From Christensenella hongkongensis (GTDB lineage: Bacteria; Bacillota; Clostridia; Christensenellales; Christensenellaceae): DNA of 64,000 nucleotides. The stretch spans positions 62,001 to 126,000 of the forward strand of contig NZ_LAYJ01000115.1 in NCBI RefSeq assembly GCF_000981035.1. The letters are read 5' to 3'. This document shows, in pieces, positions 8,658 through 18,077 of this stretch. Position numbers and translations under genes: made by a program. The notes under the pieces are model-generated. The model had not been told where the DNA came from. It did not search any database and saw nothing but the letters and a program-made list of their open reading frames with translations. Numbering within the stretch: the stretch's first letter is position 1; each line of letters starts with the position of its first letter.

Positions 8658-10361
8658 TTAAAACGCATTTTTTAATTGCTCGGCATTCTCAATCAATTCC
8701 GCCGCATATTTCCTGGAGCTTTCCGTCTCGACACCCCCTGAGAGACGCGCAACTTCCTGCACGGTTTCATCTCTATTGAGCTTTCTTACCATAGTATTCG
8801 TCGTATTCCCCTTTGAACTCTTTGAAATCAAAAAGTTCGTATCTGCCATTGCCGCAATCTGGGGAAGATGGGTAACGCAAATCACCTGACGCGACCTCGC
8901 GATTGACGCCATTTTCTCTGAAACAACAAGCGCCATTTTTCCGCTGATTCCGGTATCGATCTCATCAAAAATCAAGGTCGATATATCATCAATACCCGCA
9001 GATATATTTTTAAACGCAAGCATAATGCGCGATATTTCACCACCCGAAGCAGTTTTCGAAAGCGGCTTTAAGGGTTCTCCCATGTTGGTTGAAATATAAA
9101 ACTCCATTTCATCGATCCCGCCGCCTGAAAAAACGGTATTCTCCAGAGCGGGAAGTTCCGCAAAACGCGCTTCGAATTTCGCGTTCTCCATTCCAAGATC
9201 ATTCAACTCGGCAAGTATATTTTTTGACAGCTTTTGCGCCGCCTTTTTTCGTTCCGCGGATAATTTAATATATTCGGCATACAGCTTTTCCTGAATCAAT
9301 TTTATGTCCACAGTCAGCTTTGCCGCGAGCTGCTCCGCATTTTGCAGCCGTTCAAGCTGTTCCTGTGCATCCGCGCAGTACGCAAGAACTTCTTCTTCCG
9401 TACCCCCATATTTCCGCATAAGCGTATTGATCTGCTCGATCCGCTCTTCTATCTCTGTCTGCCTCTGCTCGTCAAATAAAACATTTTCTGAATAGCTTCT
9501 CATGTCATGGGCGCATTCTTCCATCTCATAAGCCGCTTCGCGCAGCCGTTCAAGCGTCTTTTGATACTGCCCGTCATAGGAGGCTATCTGCTCTAAGCCG
9601 GTAATCGCGCTTTGCACGAGGGAAAGCGCGCTGCCACCGTCTTCCCCGCCAAGGTATAATTGCATATATCCCATATTGAGCGCCTGTACGATAGACTGTG
9701 CATTACTCAGCTTTTCGCGTTCTTCCTTTAATGCGTCGCGTTCCCCCGCGCTCAGTTCAGCTTTGGTAATCTCTCCAATCTGGAATGATAAAAGGTCAAT
9801 CGTGCGCATCCGCTCTTTTTCATCCCCGCCAGTGGCTTTCAGTTGTGCCTCAAAGCCCTTTAACTGTGCGTATAAATCCGCAATTTTTGCTTTTATCGGC
9901 TCCGTCTGTTTTTTGGAATAATTATCAACAAAAGCAAGATGGTTTTTCGCGTAAAGCAAGGACTGATGCTCGTGCTGTCCGTGAAGGTCTATGATTTGAT
10001 CGGTCAGCTCTTTCAGCGTCGCCAAAGTCACGACCGTGCCGTTGATACGGCATATATTTTTCCCGCTGGATGACAGATCGCGCGACAGAATCAATTCTTC
10101 GTCCGGTTCCAGACCGTTTTCTTCAAAAAAACGTTCAAAAGCAGCCGGTTCGATAGAAAGCACAGCTTCTACATGCGCCCTTTCCTGCCCGGAACGGATC
10201 AATTCGCGGTCTGCGCGTTCCCCAAGCAACAAATTCATGGAATCCACAACAATAGACTTTCCCGCGCCTGTTTCGCCGGAAAGGACATTAAGCCCACCTG
10301 AAAATTCAATATTCAGTTCATCGATCAGCGCGATGTTTCTCACTGTCAGGCTGTGTATCAT
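8658..10361 (-). CDS. recN: DNA repair protein RecN
   Basis: This 567-aa SMC-like ATPase acts in double-strand break repair. Walker A is GETGAGKS near residues 30-37 and Walker B is LIFDEIDTGISG near residue 475. The middle third (~160-370) is coiled coil, rich in Glu/Lys/Leu, with a central hinge. The ABC signature region TASGGEISRIMLAFK is present. Length matches the family. It is 16 bp from argR upstream and 17 bp from the Spo0A-like gene downstream, so it is probably co-transcribed with both. Confidence 0.95.
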   Translation of the reverse strand: MIHSLTVRNIALIDELNIEFSGGLNVLSGETGAGKSIVVDSMNLLLGERADRELIRSGQERAHVEAVLSIEPAAFERFFEENGLEPDEELILSRDLSSSGKNICRINGTVVTLATLKELTDQIIDLHGQHEHQSLLYAKNHLAFVDNYSKKQTEPIKAKIADLYAQLKGFEAQLKATGGDEKERMRTIDLLSFQIGEITKAELSAGERDALKEEREKLSNAQSIVQALNMGYMQLYLGGEDGGSALSLVQSAITGLEQIASYDGQYQKTLERLREAAYEMEECAHDMRSYSENVLFDEQRQTEIEERIEQINTLMRKYGGTEEEVLAYCADAQEQLERLQNAEQLAAKLTVDIKLIQEKLYAEYIKLSAERKKAAQKLSKNILAELNDLGMENAKFEARFAELPALENTVFSGGGIDEMEFYISTNMGEPLKPLSKTASGGEISRIMLAFKNISAGIDDISTLIFDEIDTGISGKMALVVSEKMASIARSRQVICVTHLPQIAAMADTNFLISKSSKGNTTNTMVRKLNRDETVQEVARLSGGVETESSRKYAAELIENAEQLKNAF

Positions 10362-10377
10362 GCTTTACTGCTTTCTC

Positions 10378-10830
10378 CTACTTATTAACCATTTTAATAA
10401 AACGTTCTGCTATTTCTTCCGCCGCCTGCTCTGATACGGTCGCTACAAAAATCGTATTATCGCCGGCAAGGGTTCCCATCACGCCGCTGTAATGGAGACT
10501 GTCCACCACTTCTGCCGCAGCATTCGCGCTGCCTGAAAGCGTCTTGATCACTACAAGGTTTCCCGCGCTGTCCACCGACATAACAGTATCCTTGAAAATA
10601 CGCATCATGATATCCATATCGTTCGCTTTATTCTTTTTATTGACTGCATATTTATACGCTCCGGAGGAGGACTGTACCTTAATGAGGTGCAACTCCTTGA
10701 TATCACGCGAGATCGTCGCCTGCGTCACCCTGTAATCAGCCTTGTTCAAAAGCGTTACAAGCTCCTCCTGTGTTTCCACTTCATTGTTTTCAATGAGATC
10801 TAAAATTTTATTTTGTCTTTTGGATTTCAT
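10378..10830 (-). CDS. argR: Arginine repressor ArgR/AhrC
   Basis: This 150-aa regulator has an N-terminal winged helix (SKRQNKILDLIENNEVETQEELVTLL, residues ~2-28) followed by VTQATISRDIKELHLIKV. The C-terminal oligomerisation/arginine-binding domain has GTLAGDNTIFVAT; the Asp pair and GDNTIF motif bind arginine. The start is the internal ATG with AGGAG 7 nt upstream; the longer open frame (13 extra residues) is not family-like. It normally represses arginine synthesis and controls catabolism. Position next to recN is conserved in Firmicutes. Confidence 0.94.
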   Translation of the reverse strand: MKSKRQNKILDLIENNEVETQEELVTLLNKADYRVTQATISRDIKELHLIKVQSSSGAYKYAVNKKNKANDMDIMMRIFKDTVMSVDSAGNLVVIKTLSGSANAAAEVVDSLHYSGVMGTLAGDNTIFVATVSEQAAEEIAERFIKMVNK

Positions 10831-10840
10831 GAATTTGCTC

Positions 10841-11683
10841 CTATTTTTTTGTGATGCTCCACTGCGCAAGTTTGTCCTTGAGCTGCGGGAAAAAGTGATC
10901 GTTTGTGATTCGCAAAAAACGCGCTTTCAACTGCGACTTTTGAATCGTGACCTCATCCTGATCCGTCAGGAAATACGTTTCCTGCCCATCTGCCGAAAGC
11001 GTGACGTCCGACTCCCCCTCATGGGGCTTTACCATGATCGTATCGCTATACCGCGTTACAATACTGCGTGCATAAAGCGAATGGGAGCAAAGCGGCGTAA
11101 TCAAGAAACAATTCACGTTTGGCGCAATAATCGGGCCGCCCGCCGACAGGGAATATGCCGTAGAACCTGTAGGGCTTGCTATCACGAGGCCGTCTCCATT
11201 ATAAAGCTCCGCAAGATTTCCGTTCACATACAGGTCTACGCGCACCATGCGGGTTCGGTTTTCCTTTGTGATGATAAAATCGTTGAGCGCAATAAAGGAA
11301 CGGTCCTTCCCTGTGATTTTTGCCTGCATCATCATTCGCTCGTCAAATACGTAATCCCCCGCCTTGATGCAGCGGATCATCATTCTCACATCAGGCAGAT
11401 TGATCTCGCTCATAAAACCCAAATGACCGATATTGATTCCTACAAGCGCCGTACCAAAGGAAACATATTTTCGCGCCGCACGAAGAATTGTGCCGTCTCC
11501 GCCCAATATGAAAAGCACATCTGCTTCGGAAGCGTCCGTATATTCAGAAATGTCAAGAAGCCCGGCGGTTTCATCGTCGTAACAAATTTCACAGCCCTCT
11601 TCTTCAAAGATACGTATCACTTCTTTGGTCGCAAGCAGGTCCGGATCCTTATCTGCATTTGTATAAAGGCCGAATTTCAGCAT
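10841..11683 (-). CDS. nadK: NAD kinase
   Basis: This enzyme phosphorylates NAD to NADP. The key GGDGTILRA motif is near residue 63, followed by GINIGHLGFMSEI and the glycine-rich SPTGSTAYSLSAGGP, all canonical for NadK/PpnK. The predicted product is 280 aa, normal length. The ATG is preceded by GAGAGG at 5-nt spacing; a GTG two codons earlier is possible but too close to that site. It lies 10 bp upstream of argR. Confidence 0.94.
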   Translation of the reverse strand: MLKFGLYTNADKDPDLLATKEVIRIFEEEGCEICYDDETAGLLDISEYTDASEADVLFILGGDGTILRAARKYVSFGTALVGINIGHLGFMSEINLPDVRMMIRCIKAGDYVFDERMMMQAKITGKDRSFIALNDFIITKENRTRMVRVDLYVNGNLAELYNGDGLVIASPTGSTAYSLSAGGPIIAPNVNCFLITPLCSHSLYARSIVTRYSDTIMVKPHEGESDVTLSADGQETYFLTDQDEVTIQKSQLKARFLRITNDHFFPQLKDKLAQWSITKK

Positions 11684-11791
11684 GGGCACCTCTCATCCAA
11701 AACATTTATTTTACTTATTATACACTAAAAATGAATAGATATTCAAGATAAAACGCATATCTTATCTTCAATGGATAAATCCGTTAAAAAC

Positions 11792-11840
11792 AAAACGGCA
11801 CCCGTATTTCTTTCCTTAATATGAAAACGAATGCCGTTTT
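11792..11840 (-). terminator. Rho-independent terminator after pncB
   Basis: AAAACGGCA (11792-11800) pairs with TGCCGTTTT (11832-11840). On the minus strand the hairpin is followed by GTTTTT, just downstream of the pncB stop. The loop is long (~31 nt), but inner bases CG/CG extend the stem. Confidence 0.6.
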
Positions 11841-11893
11841 ACCTACTATAACATATTCTATTTTGATTTCCAATCCAAACGCTGTTGATTCTT

Positions 11894-13321
11894 CTATTTT
11901 TTCTCGTTCAGAAGCTTCTTTTTCAGGTTGTAAAGGCCATCCGACAGATCCACCTTATAAAGATGCGGACGCTTGATGCGCCTGAATTCATCCCAGAAGG
12001 TCGCCATATCCTTACGTGCATATTCCTGGATATCCTTCAGACAGGGAGATTCATAAACCTGCTTGCCATCCACAAAAACAGGAACCAGCAGGTCGCGCAG
12101 CTCATAATCAACGATTGTCATCTTCTTCCATGTTTCAATCGGATCGAATATCGTAAGGGGCAGATTTGCATCGATCTCCTCGGATTCCAGCATGATAAGG
12201 TCCGCAATCGCCATGCCGTCAGCTTTGCTGTAAATTCGTTTTATTTTCTTGATACCCGGATTTGTGATTTTCCAGACATTTTCACTGATTTTAAGCTTTG
12301 GAATCATTTCGCCATCCACAATATTTGCGCTCAGCTTATATACTCCTCCAAGCGCAGGATGGTCATGGCCCGTGATTAACCTTGTTCCAACGCCCCATAC
12401 ATCAATTTTAGCGCCCTGCTGTTTCAAATCGGCAATCGTATATTCGTCAAGGTCGCTCGATGCAAATATCCTTGCATTTTGAAAACCTGCATCATCCAGC
12501 ATTTTACGCGCACGCTTGGAAAGGTACGCCAGGTCGCCGGAATCCAGCCTGATTCCCACGGGCTCATAACCCTTTTCCCGCAGCTCTTTAAATACGGTGA
12601 TCGCATTGGGAATGCCGCTTTTCAGCGTATCATAGGTGTCCACGAGAAGCATACAGCCAGATGGAAATGTTTGTGCATAGGCCCGGAACGCCGTCAGCTC
12701 GTCCGGGAAGCTCATAACCCAGCTATGGGCATGCGTTCCAGCAGCCGTAGCGCCGAACATCTGCGCTGTCAGGACGTTTGAAGTTGACGTGCAACCACCG
12801 ATCAGGGCCGCCCGTGCGCCGTAAATTCCCGCATCAGGCCCCTGTGCCCTGCGCAGTCCAAACTCCAGAACCGCATCGCCTTGCGCGGCATAAACAACCC
12901 TGCTCGCCTTTGTTGCAATCAGCGTCTGGTGATTCACCATATTAAGCAAAGCCGTTTCGATAAGCTGTGCCTGGCTGATTGGCGCGCTAACCCTTACGAG
13001 CGGCTCCATTGGAAAAACGACTGTTCCTTCCGGAATGGCATAAATTTCCCCGGTAAAACGAAGCTCCCGCAGGTAATCCATGAATTCCTCGTCAAAAAGG
13101 CCAAGGGAGCGAAGATATTTGATATCGTCTTCTTCGAACCGGAGATTGTTGATCAAATCAATCACCTGCTCCAGTCCCGCACAGACTGCATAATTCGTTT
13201 CATCCCCCTGCCGTCTGAAAAACAGATCATATACCGCTGTGTCGTTGTGTTTGCCGGCCTTGTAGTACCCATACATCATTGTAAGCTGATACAGATCGGT
13301 CAGCATTGTCAGATTTCTCAA
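11894..13321 (-). CDS. pncB: Nicotinate phosphoribosyltransferase
   Basis: About 475 aa. It converts nicotinate plus PRPP to nicotinate mononucleotide in the NAD salvage pathway. The N-terminus NLTMLTDLYQLTMMYGYY is characteristic, and GTHAHSWVMSFP carries the phosphorylated histidine region. EPVGIRLDSGDLAYLSKRAR and DVWGVGTRLITGHDHPALGGVYK are further family blocks. I choose a TTG start with AGGTAGGTG 6 nt upstream. A GTG at 13330 or an ATG at 13306 are alternatives. The next gene on this strand is nadK, after a terminator, so NAD synthesis genes are clustered. Confidence 0.92.
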   Translation of the reverse strand: MRNLTMLTDLYQLTMMYGYYKAGKHNDTAVYDLFFRRQGDETNYAVCAGLEQVIDLINNLRFEEDDIKYLRSLGLFDEEFMDYLRELRFTGEIYAIPEGTVVFPMEPLVRVSAPISQAQLIETALLNMVNHQTLIATKASRVVYAAQGDAVLEFGLRRAQGPDAGIYGARAALIGGCTSTSNVLTAQMFGATAAGTHAHSWVMSFPDELTAFRAYAQTFPSGCMLLVDTYDTLKSGIPNAITVFKELREKGYEPVGIRLDSGDLAYLSKRARKMLDDAGFQNARIFASSDLDEYTIADLKQQGAKIDVWGVGTRLITGHDHPALGGVYKLSANIVDGEMIPKLKISENVWKITNPGIKKIKRIYSKADGMAIADLIMLESEEIDANLPLTIFDPIETWKKMTIVDYELRDLLVPVFVDGKQVYESPCLKDIQEYARKDMATFWDEFRRIKRPHLYKVDLSDGLYNLKKKLLNEKK

Positions 13322-13439
13322 GAATAACACCTACCTATTTTATTTTGTTTAAAATATTTAGTCACGCGGATGCTGTGACCTGCTTCATGATCCGAAATCC
13401 CTTCTCGCGCAAGGGCATCCGGTGCTGTGTATAAAAAAT

Positions 13440-13468
13440 GAAAAGCGGAATCATCTTCCGCTTTTTTT
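13440..13468 (-). terminator. Rho-independent terminator after lgt
   Basis: AAAAGCGGAA and TTCCGCTTTT flank a 4-5 nt loop, with T-runs on both sides. It lies directly downstream of the lgt stop on the minus strand and may act in both directions. Confidence 0.75.
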
Positions 13469-13477
13469 ATCACTAAA

Positions 13478-14314
13478 TCAAGCCTCTTCAGGCTCTGTTT
13501 TTTCTGTTTTGCAGTACCGTCCCTCATAAAGCGCATTTGGCTTATTACGCTTACGCATCACAATCAGGTAGATTACGCCAATCGCAACCAGAACCGCAGA
13601 CAGGAACTGGGAAACGGGAACGCCGGGCATGAGCTCGAGCGTTTGTATCCTGATCCCTTCGATCCAAAATCTTCCGATACCATATCCGATCAAATACATT
13701 GCAAATACATTTCCATCGTGCTTTGCCTTTCGCGAATACCATAGCAGCAGTGCCAAAACGCCAAGGTCCCACATGCTTTCATAGAAAAAAGTTGCAAGGT
13801 GCCATTGCCCGTCTGCCTGTGCAAATACGCCATATGGGAAAAACTGCAAATTTGGATCGTTGATCACAAGGCCATAAGCCTCCTGATTGACAAAATTTCC
13901 CCACCGACCGATCGCCTGACCGAGAATCAGGCCCGGCGCACATATATCAAGCAGCCTCCCGAGCGGAAATTTTCGCCATTTTGCAATAATGACCGCCGCA
14001 ATAATACCGCCGATCAACGCACCATAAATCGCAATTCCACCATTCCAGACCGCAACGATCTCATCGAGGTGCTGCGAATAATATTCCCATTCAAAAGCCA
14101 CATAATAAATACGCGCTCCAACAATAGACAGTGGCAATGCCAAAATCATAAAATCGATCAGCAGCTCCGAAGTATATCCCCTGCGTTTTGCTTCGTATAT
14201 GGCAACAAGAACGCCAAGGACAATGCCGCACGCAATCAAAATTCCATACCACGCGACATCCAGTCCCTCTACTCCAAATAAATTATGGATCGCTATTTTA
14301 TCCGGCATACTCAT
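13478..14314 (-). CDS. lgt: Prolipoprotein diacylglyceryl transferase
   Basis: This 278-aa membrane enzyme adds diacylglycerol to the lipobox cysteine of prelipoproteins. About seven hydrophobic segments are visible. The family signature GQAIGRWGNFVNQEAYG is near residue 130; its Arg is essential in the family. Further blocks are GARIYYVAFEW and GIGRFWIEGIR, also conserved. GGGGAAATGATG precedes the start. Lipoproteins encoded in this window (18078 and 58121 genes) would be substrates. Confidence 0.94.
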   Translation of the reverse strand: MSMPDKIAIHNLFGVEGLDVAWYGILIACGIVLGVLVAIYEAKRRGYTSELLIDFMILALPLSIVGARIYYVAFEWEYYSQHLDEIVAVWNGGIAIYGALIGGIIAAVIIAKWRKFPLGRLLDICAPGLILGQAIGRWGNFVNQEAYGLVINDPNLQFFPYGVFAQADGQWHLATFFYESMWDLGVLALLLWYSRKAKHDGNVFAMYLIGYGIGRFWIEGIRIQTLELMPGVPVSQFLSAVLVAIGVIYLIVMRKRNKPNALYEGRYCKTEKTEPEEA

Positions 14315-14336
14315 ATCATCATTTCCCCAGTTTTAT

Positions 14337-16001
14337 TCAGGCGGTTTCAATTTTAGCCGCATCTTTAAGGTCGAGTTCCTCGATCGCCCATTCACGCATC
14401 TTATACTTCTGTATTTTCCCGCTTGCCGTCATTGGAAAGCTGTCTACAAAGCGCACATAACGTGGCGATTTGAACCTTGAAAGGCCATTTTTGACAAATT
14501 CGATCATTTCTTCCTCTGTCGCTTCCTGCCCTTCTTTCAATATAACGCAGGCAAGAACTTCCTCGCCATATCGCTTATCCGGCACGCCGATTACCTGAAC
14601 ATCGCGTACTTTTTCATTTGTATACAGGAATTCCTCAATCTCGCGCGGATAAATGTTTTCCCCGCCACGAATGATCATATCCTTTAGACGGCCTGTTATT
14701 TTAAAATAGCCGTTCTGATCCATGGTGCCAAGATCGCCCGTATGCAGCCAGCCGTCCTCATCGACAGCCTGCGCCGTCGCCTCAGGCATTTTGTAATAGC
14801 CCTTCATGATATTATAACCGCGGCCAACGATCTCTCCCTGTACGTCAAAGGGCGCGTCTTCCCCTGTTTCAGGATCCACAATTTTGACTTCCACACCCGG
14901 AATCTGTTTTCCAACAGTCGCTACGCGAACCTCGAGCGGATCGTCCGTAGTAGTCATTGTCATCGCGGGAGAAGCCTCCGTCTGACCATAAGTAATCGTA
15001 ATTTCACTCATATTCATATCGCTCATTGCGCGCTTCATAAATTCGATCGGGCAAGGCGAACCCGCCATAATGCCTGTCCTGAGCGTAGAAAAATCATATT
15101 GATCAAAATCCGGATGATCCAGCATGGAAATAAACATTGTCGGCACGCCGTGTACTGCGGTACATTTTTCCATTTGAATCGCGTTCATAACCTTGACCGG
15201 ATTGAAGTGGTCGATCAGCACCATTGTCGCCGCATGGGTATAAGACGCCATTACGCCAAGCACACAGCCAAAGCAATGGAACAACGGAACCGGAATACAC
15301 AAAATATCCTTGTGCGTAAACTTCATACAATCCCCGATTGCCATGCCGTTATTAACCAAATTATAGTGTGTCAGCATAACGCCCTTTGGGAACCCGGTTG
15401 TTCCGGACGTATACTGCATATTGATGACATCGTGGATGTCGAGCTCCTTCTTTCTTGCTTCAAGCTCGCCCTGCGATACGCGGTCCGCAAAGGAAAAAAT
15501 ATCGTCCCACAAAAACATACCCGGATGCCTTTCCTCGTCCAGAAAAATAACATTTTTCAGGAAAGGAAGCTTCTCTGAAACGAGCTCGCCGGGCTTGCTG
15601 TCCTTAAGCTCCGGACAAAGGCCGTTGATATGGTCGACGTAATAATTATCCTTTACCCCGCCCATCATAATGAGCGTTGTGGTATCGCTCTGCTTGAGTA
15701 AATATTCAAGCTCAAACTGTTTATAATTTGTGTTGACCGTTACCATAACGGCCCCCATTTTGGCAGTTGCAAACTGAGTGATGATCCACTGCGGATAATT
15801 GCTCGCCCAAATTGAGACTTTATCGCCCTTCTGGATCCCCATTCCCATGAATCCGCGCGCAACCAGATCTGTCAGCTCGTTGAATTCCTTGTACGTATAG
15901 CGAACATCCAAATAAGGAGAGATAACAGCATCATGATCCGGATACTGCGCCGCTTGTTTTTCCAATAAATCCCCAATCGTTATTTCCATCAGTGCAGACA
16001 T
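14337..16001 (-). CDS. AMP-dependent acyl-CoA synthetase (ANL superfamily)
   Basis: This 554-aa ligase activates a carboxylic acid through an acyl-adenylate to the CoA thioester. The P-loop-like motif YTSGTTGFPKGVMLTH is near residue 200. ITYGQTEASP, the hinge region GRLKDMIIRGGENIYPREIEE and C-terminal TASGKIQKYKMRE (catalytic Lys) are all present. It resembles medium/long-chain fatty-acid ligases (FadD/AlkK branch), but substrate cannot be read. GGAGG precedes the start. The neighbours lgt and eno do not suggest a pathway. Confidence 0.9.
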   Translation of the reverse strand: MSALMEITIGDLLEKQAAQYPDHDAVISPYLDVRYTYKEFNELTDLVARGFMGMGIQKGDKVSIWASNYPQWIITQFATAKMGAVMVTVNTNYKQFELEYLLKQSDTTTLIMMGGVKDNYYVDHINGLCPELKDSKPGELVSEKLPFLKNVIFLDEERHPGMFLWDDIFSFADRVSQGELEARKKELDIHDVINMQYTSGTTGFPKGVMLTHYNLVNNGMAIGDCMKFTHKDILCIPVPLFHCFGCVLGVMASYTHAATMVLIDHFNPVKVMNAIQMEKCTAVHGVPTMFISMLDHPDFDQYDFSTLRTGIMAGSPCPIEFMKRAMSDMNMSEITITYGQTEASPAMTMTTTDDPLEVRVATVGKQIPGVEVKIVDPETGEDAPFDVQGEIVGRGYNIMKGYYKMPEATAQAVDEDGWLHTGDLGTMDQNGYFKITGRLKDMIIRGGENIYPREIEEFLYTNEKVRDVQVIGVPDKRYGEEVLACVILKEGQEATEEEMIEFVKNGLSRFKSPRYVRFVDSFPMTASGKIQKYKMREWAIEELDLKDAAKIETA

Positions 16002-16109
16002 TTGTGAGTGCCTCCTTGAAATTCTTAAAACTTAACTTTTATATTCTATCAAAAATATACTCTTTTAGCAATATTAGGCCCAAAGATTTTATTGCTCCAA
16101 GTCCCGAAA

Positions 16110-16137
16110 AAAAAGAACGCAGTATGCGTTCTTTTTT
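16110..16137 (-). terminator. Rho-independent terminator after eno
   Basis: AAAAGAACGCA and TGCGTTCTTTT flank a 3-nt loop. It is 25 bp past the enolase stop on the minus strand, with an A/T run on each side, so it may be bidirectional. Confidence 0.8.
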
Positions 16138-16161
16138 GAAGCGATTGATAAACAATGCAGT

Positions 16162-17469
<1,308 letters not shown>

Positions 17470-17629
17470 TCAATATTTATCTGTTTTCTATTAGTAAACG
17501 CAAACGAGAAGATTAACGCTCAAATTTCAGAAGATTTTTTGGAATGGGATGTGTTATATGGCCTTCAATCGATAAACTCACTTGGAATTACATGCACCGC
17601 GGCATTCAAAACGATGAAATAATAAAAAA

Positions 17630-17651
17630 GGGACAAAGCAAGCTTTATCCC
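17630..17651 (-). terminator. Terminator after tRNA-Gln
   Basis: GGGATAAAGC-TT-GCTTTGTCCC on the minus strand, with one wobble or mismatch pair, is followed by TTTTTTATT. It lies 5 bp past the tRNA 3' end. Confidence 0.85.
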
Positions 17652-17655
17652 AATC

Positions 17656-17729
17656 TGGCAGCGGAATAAGGGCTCGAACCTTAACTAAACGAGTCAGAGT
17701 CGTTTGTGCTACCATTACACAATTCCGCT
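17656..17729 (-). tRNA. tRNA-Gln (anticodon CUG)
   Basis: The cloverleaf can be folded by eye. Acceptor AGCGGAA pairs with TTCCGCT, and the D arm contains AATGGTAG. The anticodon stem AACGA/TCGTT encloses the loop CTCTGAC (anticodon CTG). The T arm TAAGG/CCTTA encloses loop TTCGAGC. CCA is encoded. It sits immediately downstream of the 6S RNA on the same strand. Confidence 0.93.
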
Positions 17730-17739
17730 ATCTCTATAA

Positions 17740-17935
17740 ATATGCCCCAAAGTGCCGTACGCCTTGATTCTAAAACCCGCCTCACGGCAGGTGGGTATCC
17801 CGCTCACAGCTTTAGGCTTTCCGCACGTAACGGACCTGCACACCGCTGTAAAGACATCTGATTCCCGAATTTAGAATGTGGGTTTAAAACACAAAGCGTT
17901 ACGCACACCCCAGGAAACTGAATCTCTTTTGTTCG
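17740..17935 (-). ncRNA. ssrS: 6S RNA (SsrS)
   Basis: This ~195-nt transcript would mimic an open promoter and bind sigma-A RNA polymerase. Read on the minus strand it has CCTGGGGTGTGCG near the 5' end and TTTAAACCCACA in the left arm. TTACGTGCGGAAAGCCT follows the central bulge, and CGGCACTTTGGGGCA lies near the 3' end. These match the conserved blocks of the bacterial 6S consensus in order. The 5' GCGTAACGCTT and 3' AAGGCGTACG regions form the closing stem. A promoter precedes it; tRNA-Gln follows within about 10-15 bp. Exact ends are estimated. Confidence 0.82.
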
Positions 17936-17941
17936 TCTAAT

Positions 17942-17971
17942 ATCATATCATAAAGAATATATTTTTGTAAA
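17942..17971 (-). promoter_or_regulatory. Promoter of 6S RNA
   Basis: On the minus strand, TTTACA (17966-17971) and TATGAT (17942-17947) are separated by 18 bp. Predicted initiation falls at about 17935, in good agreement with the 6S 5' end. Confidence 0.65.
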
Positions 17972-18014
17972 CCCTAATTTCAATTTTTAAATATTCCCCT
18001 TCTCGCCTAAACGC

Positions 18015-18043
18015 TTCACATACATTGAAATATATGATAAGAT
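18015..18043 (+). promoter_or_regulatory. Sigma-A promoter for the solute-binding protein/c-di-GMP operon
   Basis: TTCACA (18015-18020) and TAAGAT (18038-18043) have a 17-bp spacer, about 35 bp before the ATG at 18078. Confidence 0.5.
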
Positions 18044-18077
18044 AGGTATTACTATTTCATATTATTGGGGGAACAAA

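Noticed and set aside
10742-11728. Long plus-strand frame (328 aa) opposite argR/nadK
   Set aside because: It is antisense to two clear genes and shows no family motif or ribosome site.
13318-13536. Small minus frame between lgt and pncB
   Set aside because: It overlaps the lgt end and the terminator at 13440-13468; no ribosome site.
14742-15578. 278-aa plus-strand frame opposite the acyl-CoA synthetase
   Set aside because: Shadow of a well-supported gene; composition rich in His/Arg/Cys typical of antisense frames.
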